A stretch of 7,535 nucleotides of DNA from CAZXYF01 sp964644705 (GCA_964644705.1 CAZXYF010000151.1:1-7535), one strand, 5' to 3'. Positions 1 through 7,487 are shown, counted from the stretch's first letter. The notes: a model not told the origin generated them from the sequence alone. Program-made: numbers and translations.

Positions 1-1861
1 TTGGTGCGATGTTATACAGAGCAGCCCCCAGCGATGCGGGATTGTCTTTCGGTTCACACAGAAAAGCGCCCCCATCCGGGAAAAGCCGGCTTGTCGGCAC
101 CTTCGGTTCAAATGCCTTCTTTTTCAGAACGTATGCGAGCACGTGACCGGGCTTCTTTCGGCCTTTCAGTGCCCAGGCCATGTATCGGCCGGCCATGGGG
201 TCAAAACGTCCGGCGCGGTAGGCGAGCGCTGCATTTTTAACGCTCTTCGGGATGAAATCGCCGAAAGCGTGAAGTTGTTTGGATGCATTGGCGGAATACC
301 CGAACAACCACCGGTAAAAATTGCCCAATCGGGGGTTGTCATAATACCGGTCGTCAATGCCGGTGAATTCCAGCACATCCGCATAGCCTGTTTTCTGAGG
401 ACGGCTGTCACCGCTCGCCAATCGCGCCCACGCGTAGGTCGTAGCGGTGGTTGTCACCCCATCGAAAGTCATCTGTTTCATGTAGTGATTGTAAAATCTG
501 TCATCCGGTGATCTCCGTTCTCCTTTATAGATTTGCCATGTGCCGTGCGTTCCACGTCGTCCGAGAAACCACGCACCATTTTTTTCTATTTTGTTGATCT
601 GCGATTTGATCGTAGATTCACACTTTTCAATCTGCTCGTCCGTCAAATCATCGTGCACGATATCCAGGGCAATGATGGATACAAACGCGGCCCCCATCGG
701 CCGAACAACCCCCCGCCAGCTTTTCGCTTCATCAAACATCAATTCGGCCAGATCCTGGACGATCGACTCGTAAACACGGTCCGCATAATGGGAACGTCGT
801 TCGGGAACGAGAATGTAGGCCAGCGCACATGCGCCGGCGTAGCGCTGTAACTGCCCGGCATTCCGTGCTTCCGTAACTTCAGCGCGTTTCGCGACACGCT
901 TCAGCGCATTTTCCTTCATGGAAGCCCAGGGTTCACGCTGGCTCCTTTTACGTATTTGCGGAAACTGATCCCGGGTGCAGATCAGGAAAGGGTGTTCCTG
1001 CTGTGTCTCGTTTGAGACATTCGCCGATGGGTCTTTTTCGGCGGACGCACTGCGGTGTTTTGCACTCTCCAGGTTGCCCTCCGGCATCAGCTTGGCTTCC
1101 CCCCATCGATTGGGCCAGTTGAAAAAAGCCTCCCGGGGCACCCCCTGCCAGGCGACGAGATCGACCAGGCGAAAGGCTTCATCGGCATCACCGTTTTGCC
1201 CCCCTACCAGCTCGACACCCATGCCGAACGTAAACCCAGCCCGGATCCTGTCTTTGAGTTTGAGCACGCCCCATGGGATTTTCAATTCCTGCACGTACCC
1301 ATCCCCCTCCTCACGTTCACGAAATGCAACCTTTCCCCCTCTTTCTCGAATATCGGCACGATCCATATCCGCCACGTCCGTCAGAATCAACGCGGATGTT
1401 TTCTCCGGTCGGCAATACCAGCTATCAAGCCACACAGCCCGTGGCACCAGGAGTTCGCCCGGTAATCGGAGCCTCAGCTGCAGACAATCGCCGCGCCACC
1501 CCTGTCCCGGCCTCTCCGCCGGGTTCACCGTGTTACGCAACGGAGTGGGATCCAGAACTTCGAAAGCCAGATAAAGACATTCCTCGTCATACATCCCCAT
1601 GGCATAGGCACTGCGTCGATGCTTCTGTTCAGCGAGATCCGAACACATAAAGATCTGGCCGGACTGATCCCAATCCTCGAGATTTCCGTCGATCTTCACC
1701 TGCCCGGGCGCCGGAAGCACATGGAGCTTCGTGTTACACGTACGGCCCGCTTCATCGGAAGCCCGCGGTTCGGCCGCTTCCGGTGCTATCCCGGAAAGCA
1801 TAGCGAGCGTCGCAACAACTGCCATCAAAAGGGGGGATTGTGTACCCGATGTAAAGGTCAT
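1..1861 (-). CDS. Exported CBM9 + heparinase/alginate-lyase-like protein (3' end outside window)
   Basis: An open frame of 620 codons without a stop runs from ATG 1861 off the left edge, so the protein is partial. The N-terminus (MTFTSGTQSPLLMAVVATLA...) looks like a signal peptide ending near A29-A30. Residues about 45-260 resemble a CBM9/DOMON-like sugar-binding domain: KIDGNLEDW (56-64), a strand around YLAFEVLD (97-104), GDCLQLRL (124-131) and YVQELKIPW (189-197). A low-complexity linker (about 262-288) follows, then HPFLICTRDQFPQIRKR (290-306), which matches the opening seen in heparinase II/III and alginate-lyase-like alpha/alpha toroid proteins (usually HPRLLFT). The rest to about 590 is helical, with a Tyr-rich DG segment at 457-478. 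FPDGGAFLCE (594-603) may begin the beta-sandwich domain. The usual catalytic His of that domain would lie beyond the window, so lyase activity is inferred from fold only. It is the third gene of the cluster, 19 bases after its neighbour. CBM9 is N-terminal here, unlike the other two genes. Function as a polysaccharide lyase is likely; the family is uncertain. Confidence 0.82.
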   Translation of the reverse strand, partial: MTFTSGTQSPLLMAVVATLAMLSGIAPEAAEPRASDEAGRTCNTKLHVLPAPGQVKIDGNLEDWDQSGQIFMCSDLAEQKHRRSAYAMGMYDEECLYLAFEVLDPTPLRNTVNPAERPGQGWRGDCLQLRLRLPGELLVPRAVWLDSWYCRPEKTSALILTDVADMDRADIRERGGKVAFREREEGDGYVQELKIPWGVLKLKDRIRAGFTFGMGVELVGGQNGDADEAFRLVDLVAWQGVPREAFFNWPNRWGEAKLMPEGNLESAKHRSASAEKDPSANVSNETQQEHPFLICTRDQFPQIRKRSQREPWASMKENALKRVAKRAEVTEARNAGQLQRYAGACALAYILVPERRSHYADRVYESIVQDLAELMFDEAKSWRGVVRPMGAAFVSIIALDIVHDDLTDEQIEKCESTIKSQINKIEKNGAWFLGRRGTHGTWQIYKGERRSPDDRFYNHYMKQMTFDGVTTTATTYAWARLASGDSRPQKTGYADVLEFTGIDDRYYDNPRLGNFYRWLFGYSANASKQLHAFGDFIPKSVKNAALAYRAGRFDPMAGRYMAWALKGRKKPGHVLAYVLKKKAFEPKVPTSRLFPDGGAFLCEPKDNPASLGAALYNIAP

Positions 1862-1868
1862 ACATTTT

Positions 1869-1873
1869 CTCCT
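1869..1873 (-). promoter_or_regulatory. Ribosome binding site deciding the start of the third gene
   Basis: AGGAG on the minus strand lies 7 bases before ATG 1861. A second ATG at 1865 is only 3 bases from AGGAG and is in a different frame, which leaves the long reading frame at once. Spacing, frame and the hydrophobic leader that follows all favour 1861. Confidence 0.75.
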
Positions 1874-1880
1874 GGTCTAT

Positions 1881-4268
1881 TTATTCACCATCAAATCGCA
1901 CTTTCGAAAAATTTCCCGGCTGGTGGTTGCCATCGGGGCTGACGGGGAACTGGAACACCTGGTGCTCGCCGGTAACGTGCCGGTTGCGGCAGAAGAGGAT
2001 ACCGGCATCCTCGGGCGGACCGTCCAGCCCGACATCTTTCCACGGAATCGCGATCTCGGCGGTCCAGTGATCGTCCGCCACCGACGTGGAGACGCGCACG
2101 TTATCAAGATTCACGGTTTGGTCGAGTTTGCACCCATCGAAAATGGCCCCATCGGTATTGACGATCAGCTGGTAATAATCCGTTCCGTCACCGGTCGGAT
2201 CGAGCATGATCTCGACCGAATCGTCAAGCCACAGCTTGCCATCGCGCTGTTCATATTCCGACCGCAGCTGATCTGTTTTCGGTTCGTGGCAGCGGAACGC
2301 GACATAGAGCGCCTCTGCGTCGCAGGTTGCTCGAACCTGCGTGGCCGGCTCGATCGAGCGCGTGCCATCCATCCGTCCCAGGGCCGGCACAGTCGGTGCC
2401 TCCGGCCAGGCCTCTTCGTTCAGTTCCCCATCCAGCGTCGGCTCCGTCGTGGTCCGCACGATGCGAAGGTCCGGCTGCGCCCCCACCAACGGTAGTGGCA
2501 GGAGCTGGATGCTGGTGAAGGGGCGATGCTCACCGTCGGCCATCTCGATCTGCAACTTGATGACGGGTAGCGGATAGCGAGCGCTCTCTTTGGGGGCTTT
2601 GGCCGCAAACGTCAGACGAGCCGTCTCGCCGGGAGCAATCCTCGTCACATCGGGAATCTCCAGCGTCCACCCCGGCGCCGTATCCTGCAGTTCGCTCATG
2701 CTCAACTGCAGCGGCCGGCCAAAAGGATTGGTGATCGGAAGGATATAAGGGGGTTCTCCCGGTGTGGATCGTTCGGCAAATCGGATTCGGTCCGCCATGG
2801 AATCAAACCACGCTCCGATCGGAATCGTGGCCTGGGAGAGCGGTTGTGGCGGCGCGAGGAATCCCTCGTCCCCCCAGAGCCACGCCCTGCCGTCACCGGC
2901 GCGGGGCGAAGTGCGCTCGTACAACAGCACCTGCGCGGAGCCGTGGGGCTGACGATGGGCGGTGTGGAAGAGGGCCTTGAGGTGTTTCCCCTCCCGCGCA
3001 GGCACCTTAACTGTGTCCGTCTCTTTCCAAGTATAGCCGTGATTCCGGCTCTCAATACGTTCAAACTCGCCTGCGCGTGTCTTTCGCCAGGACACTAAAA
3101 TATCTTTCCGGGCCGTGAGCCAGTTGGTCAGTTTTGTCTCCGGATCGGCGTGGGCCCATTCGTTGCCATTCCACCAGTAGATGCGGGGCCGACCGGTGTA
3201 GGTCAGTTCCCCGTAGTTGGGAGGATGACCGATGCCCCCGTCCTCATACATTTTCAGAGGTTCGTCGGGGTTGAAGTCCGTCGGGCGGGGGGCAAACGCC
3301 GCCGGATTGCCGTTGGGGGCGAGCAGGTGCACAATGCCACTGGTGGTGATGCAGGGGCGCGCGGAGACACGCTTGTTATAATTTTCCATGGCGTCATAGT
3401 CGGCCACCATACAATGTTTGCGCAGCATGCCAATGGTCAGACCGTCGGGGGCATCCAGCTCGCGACCTTTAATGTTCCGCAGTTTCCCCGTCTCCGTATC
3501 GAATACCACATAAAACAGGTGAGAGGTGCTGTGGCGCGTGGGGCTGCCCGGCAAAAACTCATCGCTGATTCCGATACCGATCCGTCGGCCGTCGGGATAG
3601 AGGGTCGGCACGCAATACAGATCCGCTGTGCCGCTACCGGACATCTTCCGCACGGCCACAATTGGATCGCTCCAGGTCAGACCGTTGTCGCGCGAACGCC
3701 GGAAAAGCCAGCGCGCCGAGCCCGGCATGCCATGGCCACCGTTGCGGTAGAAGACATATACCGTGCCGTCGGAGGTCACGCAGGGCTGAGGATAGGTCTG
3801 TTGCGGGTCAAAAGGCGGGTAAATCCATTCGGTAATATCCGCGGGGCGCTTGGAACGGGCATAGACCCGGCGGGAATCCCGGCCGCCGTGCGAACCGAAC
3901 CAGACGTGAATGTATCCGTCATCATCCACAACCATGCTGGGGTTGCCATGCTGGTCCGCGGGTGGAATCTGGTTGAACCCCACCTGCACGGGGCCACGCC
4001 ACTGGCCGGTGGCGTGATCCACCGACCAGATGCAGGGTTCATCGTGTTCCATGGTCGACAGGACCATGAAGGTTTTACCGTCGTAGGACTGGAGGTGCGT
4101 GTGCTTCGAGTAATTATTGCCGTGAACGACCGTCGTGAAAGGTGGCGCGTCCGCCCGAGCACCGGCGTCCCCACCCATAACTGATCCCGCCATCAGGATA
4201 ACCAGCAAGCACGCGGCAAGCAGGTATGTTCCGTACCTGTTCGAAACGCGAGTGCAATCAATTGTCAT
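1881..4268 (-). CDS. Exported BNR_4 propeller protein (PL24/PL25 ulvan-lyase-like) with C-terminal CBM9
   Basis: This is a 795-aa protein starting at ATG 4268 (MTIDCTRVSN). The frame stays open upstream to 4436, but that extension lies inside the preceding gene, is Arg/Pro-rich and lacks a leader; the chosen start has GGAG 10 bases upstream and gives a signal peptide (hydrophobic 14-31, cleavage near ARA 37-39). Residues about 43-480 form a beta-propeller of the BNR-repeat family: DQHGNPSMVVDDDGYIHVWF (105-124), TYPQPCVTSDGTVYVFYRNG (158-177), an Asp-box RSRDNGLTW (191-199) and a degenerate one SRNHGYTW (407-414). The first two motifs resemble BNR_4 proteins, the fold of PL24 and PL25 ulvan lyases, which cleave uronic-acid polysaccharides by beta-elimination; H107 and nearby Tyr/Arg are candidate catalytic residues, by analogy only. 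Residues about 510-590 look Ig-like (NPFGRPLQL, APGETARLTF). Residues 598-795 are CBM9-like (TLDGELNEEAW, DDSVEIMLDP, WTAEIAIPWKDVGL). It overlaps the upstream gene by 4 bases. A non-enzymatic binding or sialidase-like role is possible. Confidence 0.87.
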   Translation of the reverse strand: MTIDCTRVSNRYGTYLLAACLLVILMAGSVMGGDAGARADAPPFTTVVHGNNYSKHTHLQSYDGKTFMVLSTMEHDEPCIWSVDHATGQWRGPVQVGFNQIPPADQHGNPSMVVDDDGYIHVWFGSHGGRDSRRVYARSKRPADITEWIYPPFDPQQTYPQPCVTSDGTVYVFYRNGGHGMPGSARWLFRRSRDNGLTWSDPIVAVRKMSGSGTADLYCVPTLYPDGRRIGIGISDEFLPGSPTRHSTSHLFYVVFDTETGKLRNIKGRELDAPDGLTIGMLRKHCMVADYDAMENYNKRVSARPCITTSGIVHLLAPNGNPAAFAPRPTDFNPDEPLKMYEDGGIGHPPNYGELTYTGRPRIYWWNGNEWAHADPETKLTNWLTARKDILVSWRKTRAGEFERIESRNHGYTWKETDTVKVPAREGKHLKALFHTAHRQPHGSAQVLLYERTSPRAGDGRAWLWGDEGFLAPPQPLSQATIPIGAWFDSMADRIRFAERSTPGEPPYILPITNPFGRPLQLSMSELQDTAPGWTLEIPDVTRIAPGETARLTFAAKAPKESARYPLPVIKLQIEMADGEHRPFTSIQLLPLPLVGAQPDLRIVRTTTEPTLDGELNEEAWPEAPTVPALGRMDGTRSIEPATQVRATCDAEALYVAFRCHEPKTDQLRSEYEQRDGKLWLDDSVEIMLDPTGDGTDYYQLIVNTDGAIFDGCKLDQTVNLDNVRVSTSVADDHWTAEIAIPWKDVGLDGPPEDAGILFCRNRHVTGEHQVFQFPVSPDGNHQPGNFSKVRFDGE
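1918..2073 (-). repeat. Near-identical repeat, copy B (CBM9-coding end of the propeller gene)
   Basis: Aligned by eye with 4311-4466 at a constant offset of 2393, it differs at 6 of 156 positions. The stretch 1981-2073 (93 bases) is identical to 4374-4466. It encodes residues of the final CBM9 strands (D733-N762 fall wholly in the exact part). Identity drops sharply beyond 2073 and before 1918. Direct orientation. Confidence 0.93.
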
Positions 4269-4283
4269 TCTGTCTTCTCTCCC
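4265..4283 (-). promoter_or_regulatory. ATGA stop/start overlap with internal ribosome binding site
   Basis: On the minus strand the TGA of the lyase gene and the ATG of the propeller gene share ATGA (4268-4265). GGGAGA at 4283-4278, inside the last codons of the lyase gene, gives GGAG 10 bases before the ATG. This layout favours translational coupling, so the two proteins would be made in linked amounts from one mRNA. Confidence 0.8.
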
Positions 4284-7200
4284 ATAACAAATATTTGCGC
4301 GAAGTAGTTCGGCTGGTGGTTGCCGCTCGGGCTGACGGGGAACTGGAAGACCTGGTGCTCGCCGGTAACGTGTCGGTTGCGGCAGAAGAGGATACCGGCA
4401 TCCTCGGGCGGACCGTCCAGCCCGACATCTTTCCACGGAATCGCGATCTCGGCGGTCCAGTGATCGCCTTCCACCGACGTTCCGACACGAAGGCCCTCCA
4501 GATCCGTGGAGGTATCGAATTTGCGTCCGTCGAAAATGACTTCATCGGTGTTAACGACTATCTGGTAATACGTCTGCCCGTCTCCCGCCGGATCCAGCAT
4601 GATCTCGACCGAATCATCGAGATAAAGCCTCTCGTCCCGTTTTTTCGCCCGGGATTTGAGCTTACCGATCTCCGGCTCGCTGCACCGGAACGCGATATAC
4701 AACGCCTGGCTGTCGCAGGCGGTCCACGCCCGGGTCACCGGTTCGACCGATCGGCCCGTTTTTATGCTGCCCAGGACCGGGACGTCAGGATCGACCCGCC
4801 AGAGCTCTTCGTCAAGAGATCCGTCGATGCTCGGTTCACCGCGAATCTTTCGCACCTTCAAAGACGGCTGGCGGCCGGTGACCGGCAGGACACGAGATAT
4901 CTGCTGCCGGATCGGCTGGTCTTGTGTTTTCTTCTGCGGCAACTCCAGCGTCATCTCCAGCTGCGGCAGCGGATAGCGCGGCCGGTCGGGGGGCGCTGTG
5001 GCCTCCATGGAAAGTTGGTCCGTCTCACCGAGCCTCAGTTCTTCCTCGGCAGGAAGACCGCTCAGTTGCCAGCCACTGCCGATATCCCCGGCCAGTTTCG
5101 CCTCGACCTTCAGCGGATCGGCAAAACGGACATTGCGAAGCGGTAGTGTGATTGTGGCCGCTTTTTGTGCCCCGTCCGATTGCAGCTCCACATTCCCGGC
5201 CAGATCCGCCAGCGCCGCCTCCACGGGCAGAGGATCCGCCGCCAGCGTGGTTCCGTCGGCATCCAGCAACCAACCACAGGCCACGCGCGGCTGATGGCCC
5301 TTCCGTTCCAGAAGCAGGCGGGCCGTCAGTGTGCGTCCGTCCGGCAGATCCAGCGGGAGAATGGCGTCATCGAGAACGGTGGTGACGGTGTAGGTGGGGC
5401 CCTCGGGCAAGGTGACGTTCATCCGGGCCACGCCCTCGGGCGCCTCCAGCCAGTTGATCGCCGGTTTTCCGGGAACGCCGCGCGCCGTGTTCATCACCCA
5501 GCCGAACGTCGCCGCGTCGGTGATGCGGTCGCGATACACAGCACAGGTGGCTGGTTCTACCTCGCCGTAACTACGGCTGTACCACCCCTGCAGCGTGGGC
5601 TCATTCTGTCCGCGAGCAAGTTCAACCTTCCACCGGTCAGGCCGGGTGGGTGTGATGCGCAGGTTGCCTTTGTCGGCATCGCTGCTGAACACCGCCCCCG
5701 CGTCGGCTTTGACCGTGCAGTTGGGATGAAAGTGCCAGAGGGGGCGGACCTCATGTTGCCCGGCTATTTTCAGATAATCGGTCACGATCCAGCCCAACCC
5801 GCGCAGGTAGAGCGTCGCGCGGGTATGCTGTGCCGGTTCTTCCACCGATTTGTATCCGGCATCGAACGTGCCCACAGCAAAATCGAAAGCGTCATTGATG
5901 CTTCGGAACGGATGGGGCTGGTCGGTGGTTCGCTGGTAACTGGATTGTCCGTGCCCATCCACCAGGATCGTGTTGTGGCCCCGGGTGTGGTGCGCGTAGG
6001 GATCACGATATTTCTCGGCAATCTTCCCCTGGTAAGCGAACCGCCCGCAATCCACCAGCAGATGCCGGCCACTGGCCATAATGGAGAGATGCCCGTGATC
6101 GTTGTGCTGATGCCCCAACCCCCACGGGCCGATATCAAAAAAGCTCCACTGAGCGTCCTCGCCCCAGCCGCTGCGGCTGATGAGCTGTCCGGCGTAGGGG
6201 AAGAAGCGGGACGGCGGATCGTCCGGTTTTTGTCCTTCCCGTCCGTTGGTGGCGATGTAGAGCCAGTCGGGCCGATCGTATTGCTCGGCGGCACGAATGA
6301 TACCATCGCGCTGAGATCTGAGGCCCGAATCATTGTTCATCGGGCGCGTGCCGTCCGGTCGCACCACATATGCGATGTAATTCCACATGCTGCGAACTGT
6401 TTTTATGAACTCCTCAGGGACCTCCAGATCCGCGTTGCGCATGAGCTGCACGCATCGGGAATAGCGCGTGAGCGAGACCATGTGGTAGGCGGCGGTCAGT
6501 TCCTTCTGAGCGCCGTCAGGATAGACCGACTCGTGAGCGTTCTCCTGGAGTTTGGCAAACGCCTTCTTGCGCCAGTGCTCCGCCTGTTTGAATTCCGGCC
6601 AGCACGCCCCACAGGTAAGAGCTCCAAGCTGGGTCATGGTCACCCAGTTGCCGCCACCAGGATTTTTGAGGAGGTAGCGCGCATGACGGGGGATGGTTGC
6701 CAGGAGCAGGAGCCGTGTTGAAGGGTAAAATCCGCCGTCGTTCTGGAGTGCATAGAAAACTCTGGCCCAGGTGGGGAGACGGTTCGCCGGCTCCAGGTGT
6801 GAGCCCCATCCCTCTTTGGACGGATGCCCTTCCGAAGCGATGAGCCAGTCCCGGAGATCTATATCGAGCCGGTTCAGATATTTTTCTTTGCCGGTTGACT
6901 TGTAGGCATGGAGCAGTCTGTTCAGTTGCGGATGGCGATTCAATCGAGCCCGGAACTGCAGATCGCCTTTTGGCCCGGTGTGGGTCCAGACCAGATGCCC
7001 GCCGTCACCGCGCGGGACTTTGCCCTTCTCCCCGAAACCACGGTACACGTCGCGTTCAACGATATTGTTGGCAATCTGTATAATTCTCGGCCGGGGTTCG
7101 GGGGGCGATTCGTCCTCGCTCGGCCGCAGCCATTCGGCGGTGTTTCCGGTCCGATAATGCTCGAGAAGTGCCCGGCAGGCCCCCTCCAGATCATCGTTTT

Positions 7201-7408
7201 CCCAGGCTTCCCTGACATGTTGTAGATCCGGGCGGCCCAGGTCGAGAGCATGCATGAGCTGCTTCATCTTCTGCGGATAGGCGGAAACGGTTTCGGCGAC
7301 GGTAGTAACATCTTTCCAGTCCTGCTTTTTCGCAGCCATAACGTTTGTTTTCGATAGCGATAAAATGACGAACAGACAGACGGGAAGGACAAAATATTTG
7401 TGCAGCAT
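4265..7408 (-). CDS. Heparinase II/III-type polysaccharide lyase with Ig-like and CBM9 domains
   Basis: This is a 1047-aa exported protein, the first gene of the cluster. Residues 1-25 are a signal peptide (LPVCLFVILSLS, cleavage near VMA 23-25). Residues about 50-390 form the helical toroid seen in heparinase III-type lyases; LDLGRPDLQHVREAWENDD (55-73) matches the start of Hepar_II_III_N. Residues about 400-620 match the Hepar_II_III beta-sandwich: LISRSGWGEDAQW (409-421), IGPWGLGHQHNDHGHLSI (426-443), LLVDCGRFAYQG (450-461) and HNTILVDGHGQ (478-488). Candidate active-site residues are N254 in GNW, Y308 in AAYH, and H433/H435 with D437. In known members such as Asn, Tyr and His carry out beta-elimination at a uronic acid. 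Residues about 735-840 are Ig-like. Residues about 845-1047 are CBM9-like (SIDGSLDEELW, DDSVEIMLDP, WTAEIAIPWKDVGL). It should act in the periplasm or outside the cell on an acidic polysaccharide; heparin is not implied. ATG 7408 is chosen because it has a GGAGA site and a complete leader. The fold assignment is strong; the substrate is unknown. Confidence 0.92.
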   Translation of the reverse strand: MLHKYFVLPVCLFVILSLSKTNVMAAKKQDWKDVTTVAETVSAYPQKMKQLMHALDLGRPDLQHVREAWENDDLEGACRALLEHYRTGNTAEWLRPSEDESPPEPRPRIIQIANNIVERDVYRGFGEKGKVPRGDGGHLVWTHTGPKGDLQFRARLNRHPQLNRLLHAYKSTGKEKYLNRLDIDLRDWLIASEGHPSKEGWGSHLEPANRLPTWARVFYALQNDGGFYPSTRLLLLATIPRHARYLLKNPGGGNWVTMTQLGALTCGACWPEFKQAEHWRKKAFAKLQENAHESVYPDGAQKELTAAYHMVSLTRYSRCVQLMRNADLEVPEEFIKTVRSMWNYIAYVVRPDGTRPMNNDSGLRSQRDGIIRAAEQYDRPDWLYIATNGREGQKPDDPPSRFFPYAGQLISRSGWGEDAQWSFFDIGPWGLGHQHNDHGHLSIMASGRHLLVDCGRFAYQGKIAEKYRDPYAHHTRGHNTILVDGHGQSSYQRTTDQPHPFRSINDAFDFAVGTFDAGYKSVEEPAQHTRATLYLRGLGWIVTDYLKIAGQHEVRPLWHFHPNCTVKADAGAVFSSDADKGNLRITPTRPDRWKVELARGQNEPTLQGWYSRSYGEVEPATCAVYRDRITDAATFGWVMNTARGVPGKPAINWLEAPEGVARMNVTLPEGPTYTVTTVLDDAILPLDLPDGRTLTARLLLERKGHQPRVACGWLLDADGTTLAADPLPVEAALADLAGNVELQSDGAQKAATITLPLRNVRFADPLKVEAKLAGDIGSGWQLSGLPAEEELRLGETDQLSMEATAPPDRPRYPLPQLEMTLELPQKKTQDQPIRQQISRVLPVTGRQPSLKVRKIRGEPSIDGSLDEELWRVDPDVPVLGSIKTGRSVEPVTRAWTACDSQALYIAFRCSEPEIGKLKSRAKKRDERLYLDDSVEIMLDPAGDGQTYYQIVVNTDEVIFDGRKFDTSTDLEGLRVGTSVEGDHWTAEIAIPWKDVGLDGPPEDAGILFCRNRHVTGEHQVFQFPVSPSGNHQPNYFAQIFVMGEKTE
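4311..4466 (-). repeat. Near-identical repeat, copy A (CBM9-coding end of the lyase gene)
   Basis: Partner of 1918-2073; 150 of 156 positions agree, and 4374-4466 is an exact 93-base match. It encodes D982-N1011 of the heparinase-type lyase within its exact part. Protein identity continues for 46 residues (982-1027 here, 733-778 in the propeller protein). Confidence 0.93.
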
Positions 7409-7418
7409 CGGTCGTGAA

Positions 7419-7423
7419 TCTCC
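7419..7423 (-). promoter_or_regulatory. Ribosome binding site of the heparinase-type lyase gene
   Basis: GGAGA on the minus strand ends 10 bases before ATG 7408. The spacing is at the long end of normal. No better in-frame start with a leader lies nearby; the next in-frame Met (residue 24) would remove the signal peptide. Confidence 0.6.
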
Positions 7424-7432
7424 AGAACAAGT

Positions 7433-7440
7433 GGGGGGGG
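7433..7440 (-). repeat. Run of eight C (minus strand) in the leader region
   Basis: Eight G on the given strand lie 10 bases upstream of the GGAGA site and about 18 bases below the promoter candidate. Homopolymers of this length can slip during replication, but nothing shows that this one varies or has a function. Confidence 0.5.
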
Positions 7441-7458
7441 CAGACGATTGAGAGGCAG

Positions 7459-7487
7459 AGAATAGGACATAAAGATTACAACTGCAA
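7459..7487 (-). promoter_or_regulatory. Weak sigma70-like promoter candidate for the cluster
   Basis: On the minus strand TTGCAG (7487-7482) and TATTCT (7464-7459) are separated by 17 bases; each matches 4 of 6 consensus positions. It would place a transcript start near 7452 and a leader of roughly 45 bases before ATG 7408. Only 127 bases upstream of the gene are visible, and hits this weak occur by chance, so the true promoter may lie outside the window or use another sigma factor. No operator-like palindrome was convincing in 7488-7535. Confidence 0.28.

Noticed and set aside
166..411. An 81-codon minus-strand frame near the left edge.
   Set aside because: It is a shifted frame inside the third gene, whose main frame is open throughout this region and carries the domain signal.
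1863..1865. An alternative ATG for the third gene.
   Set aside because: It is in another frame from the long open frame and only 3 bases from AGGAG; ATG 1861 fits better.
1731..2495. A plus-strand frame whose translation resembles that at 4226-5146, as if two homologous proteins were encoded.
   Set aside because: The similarity is the reverse reading of the duplicated CBM9-coding sequence, including the 93-base exact repeat, and not separate evidence of coding.
4200..4268. A possible lipoprotein signal (LAAC at residues 17-20) in the propeller protein.
   Set aside because: The Cys sits near the start of the hydrophobic stretch rather than at its end, and hydrophobic residues continue after it; an ordinary signal peptide with ARA cleavage fits better.
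4269..4436. A 56-codon upstream extension of the propeller gene.
   Set aside because: It overlaps the end of the lyase gene out of frame, is Arg/Pro-rich and would bury the signal peptide inside the protein. ATG 4268 has a ribosome site and a leader.
3150..5146. Plus-strand open frames at 3150-4184 and 4226-5146 that look protein-like.
   Set aside because: Both are antisense to well-supported genes and show no domain or ribosome site of note.
5165..6721. A 518-codon open frame on the plus strand opposite the heparinase-type lyase gene.
   Set aside because: It lies wholly antisense to a gene with clear family motifs, its translation has no recognisable domain, and long antisense frames are common in GC-rich coding DNA.
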